This document shows positions 5,804-5,847 of a stretch of DNA of 5,847 nt, piece by piece (positions within the stretch are counted from its first letter, which is position 1; the number at the start of each line of letters is the position of its first letter). This DNA is from Candidatus Anderseniibacteriota bacterium. Lineage in GTDB: Bacteria > Patescibacteriota > Andersenbacteria > UBA10190. Location of the stretch: assembly GCA_003229735.1 (NCBI GenBank), contig QIFI01000026.1:1-5847 (forward strand), written 5' to 3'. The notes under the pieces were generated by a model, which was given only the letters and a program-made list of their open reading frames with translations, searched no databases and had not been told where the DNA came from. The translations under genes and the position numbers were made by a program.

Positions 5804-5825
5804 GCTATCTAAATAAATGGATAGC
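5804..5825. repeat. Inverted repeat beyond the broken methyltransferase
   Basis: GCTATC (5804-5809) and GATAGC (5820-5825) form 6-bp arms around a 10-nt AT-rich loop. It lies in the sequence of unknown origin that follows the point where methyltransferase homology stops. It could be a weak hairpin or an operator-like site. No mobile-element end can be identified from it. Confidence 0.25.
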
Positions 5826-5847
5826 GTCTCTACAAATAAAATATGGT

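Noticed and set aside
5779..5847. Frame opening at TTG 5779 and running off the end of the window (23 codons)
   Set aside because: No ribosome binding site and no recognisable motif; sequence beyond the window would be required to judge it.
1..5847. CRISPR arrays, tRNA or rRNA genes, transposases, toxin-antitoxin or phage-defence genes
   Set aside because: Looked for and not seen: no regularly spaced repeats, no tRNA-like cloverleaf, and no transposase or defence-protein motifs in any frame.

Overview
This window is part of a surface-polysaccharide (O-antigen or capsule-like) locus from a bacterium with a base composition in the mid-40s %GC by eye. TGA ends five of the six recognisable reading frames, so the standard bacterial code fits and code 25 lineages (Gracilibacteria, Absconditabacteria) are unlikely. 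Starts mostly lack a convincing Shine-Dalgarno site, two starts sit 6 nt behind a -10-like hexamer, and the proteins resemble, from memory, families common in Patescibacteria/CPR genomes. I therefore lean towards a CPR bacterium, as inference only. No rRNA, tRNA or other marker is present to settle it.

Layout. Positions 1-144 hold no supportable gene and end in a good promoter (97-124). A plus-strand class I SAM methyltransferase follows (145-996). Its 3' end overlaps by 13 bp the 3' end of a convergent minus-strand operon of three tightly coupled genes. Read in transcription order these are a DegT-family sugar enzyme (4323-3118), a GT-B/GT4 glycosyltransferase (3121-1943) and an NAD(P)-dependent SDR sugar epimerase/dehydratase (1946-984). 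Both junctions are ATGA overlaps. A divergent intergenic region (4324-4534) carries a -10 box for the operon and a promoter for the next plus-strand gene. That gene is a GT-A-like glycosyltransferase split into two frames (4535-4687 and 4687-5310) at a run of eight A, and it is followed by a clear intrinsic terminator (5331-5358). The window closes with a promoter and a 101-residue open frame (5477-5782) that looks like the N-terminal part of a second SAM methyltransferase, broken just after its SAM-binding motifs.

How the genes fit together. The DegT-family protein has histidine where PLP aminotransferases carry the Schiff-base lysine, and its spacing matches the 3-dehydratase ColD. It is thus more likely to remove a sugar 3-hydroxyl than to add an amino group. 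With the SDR enzyme it could make a 3-deoxy or 3,6-dideoxy nucleotide sugar, which the GT4 enzyme would transfer; the methyltransferase could decorate the glycan or another substrate. The matching 4,6-dehydratase and reductase are not in the window. The most notable points are the Lys-to-His substitution, the A8 frameshift with an overlapping TAATG, the truncated methyltransferase, and G excess on the plus strand even across the minus-strand genes.
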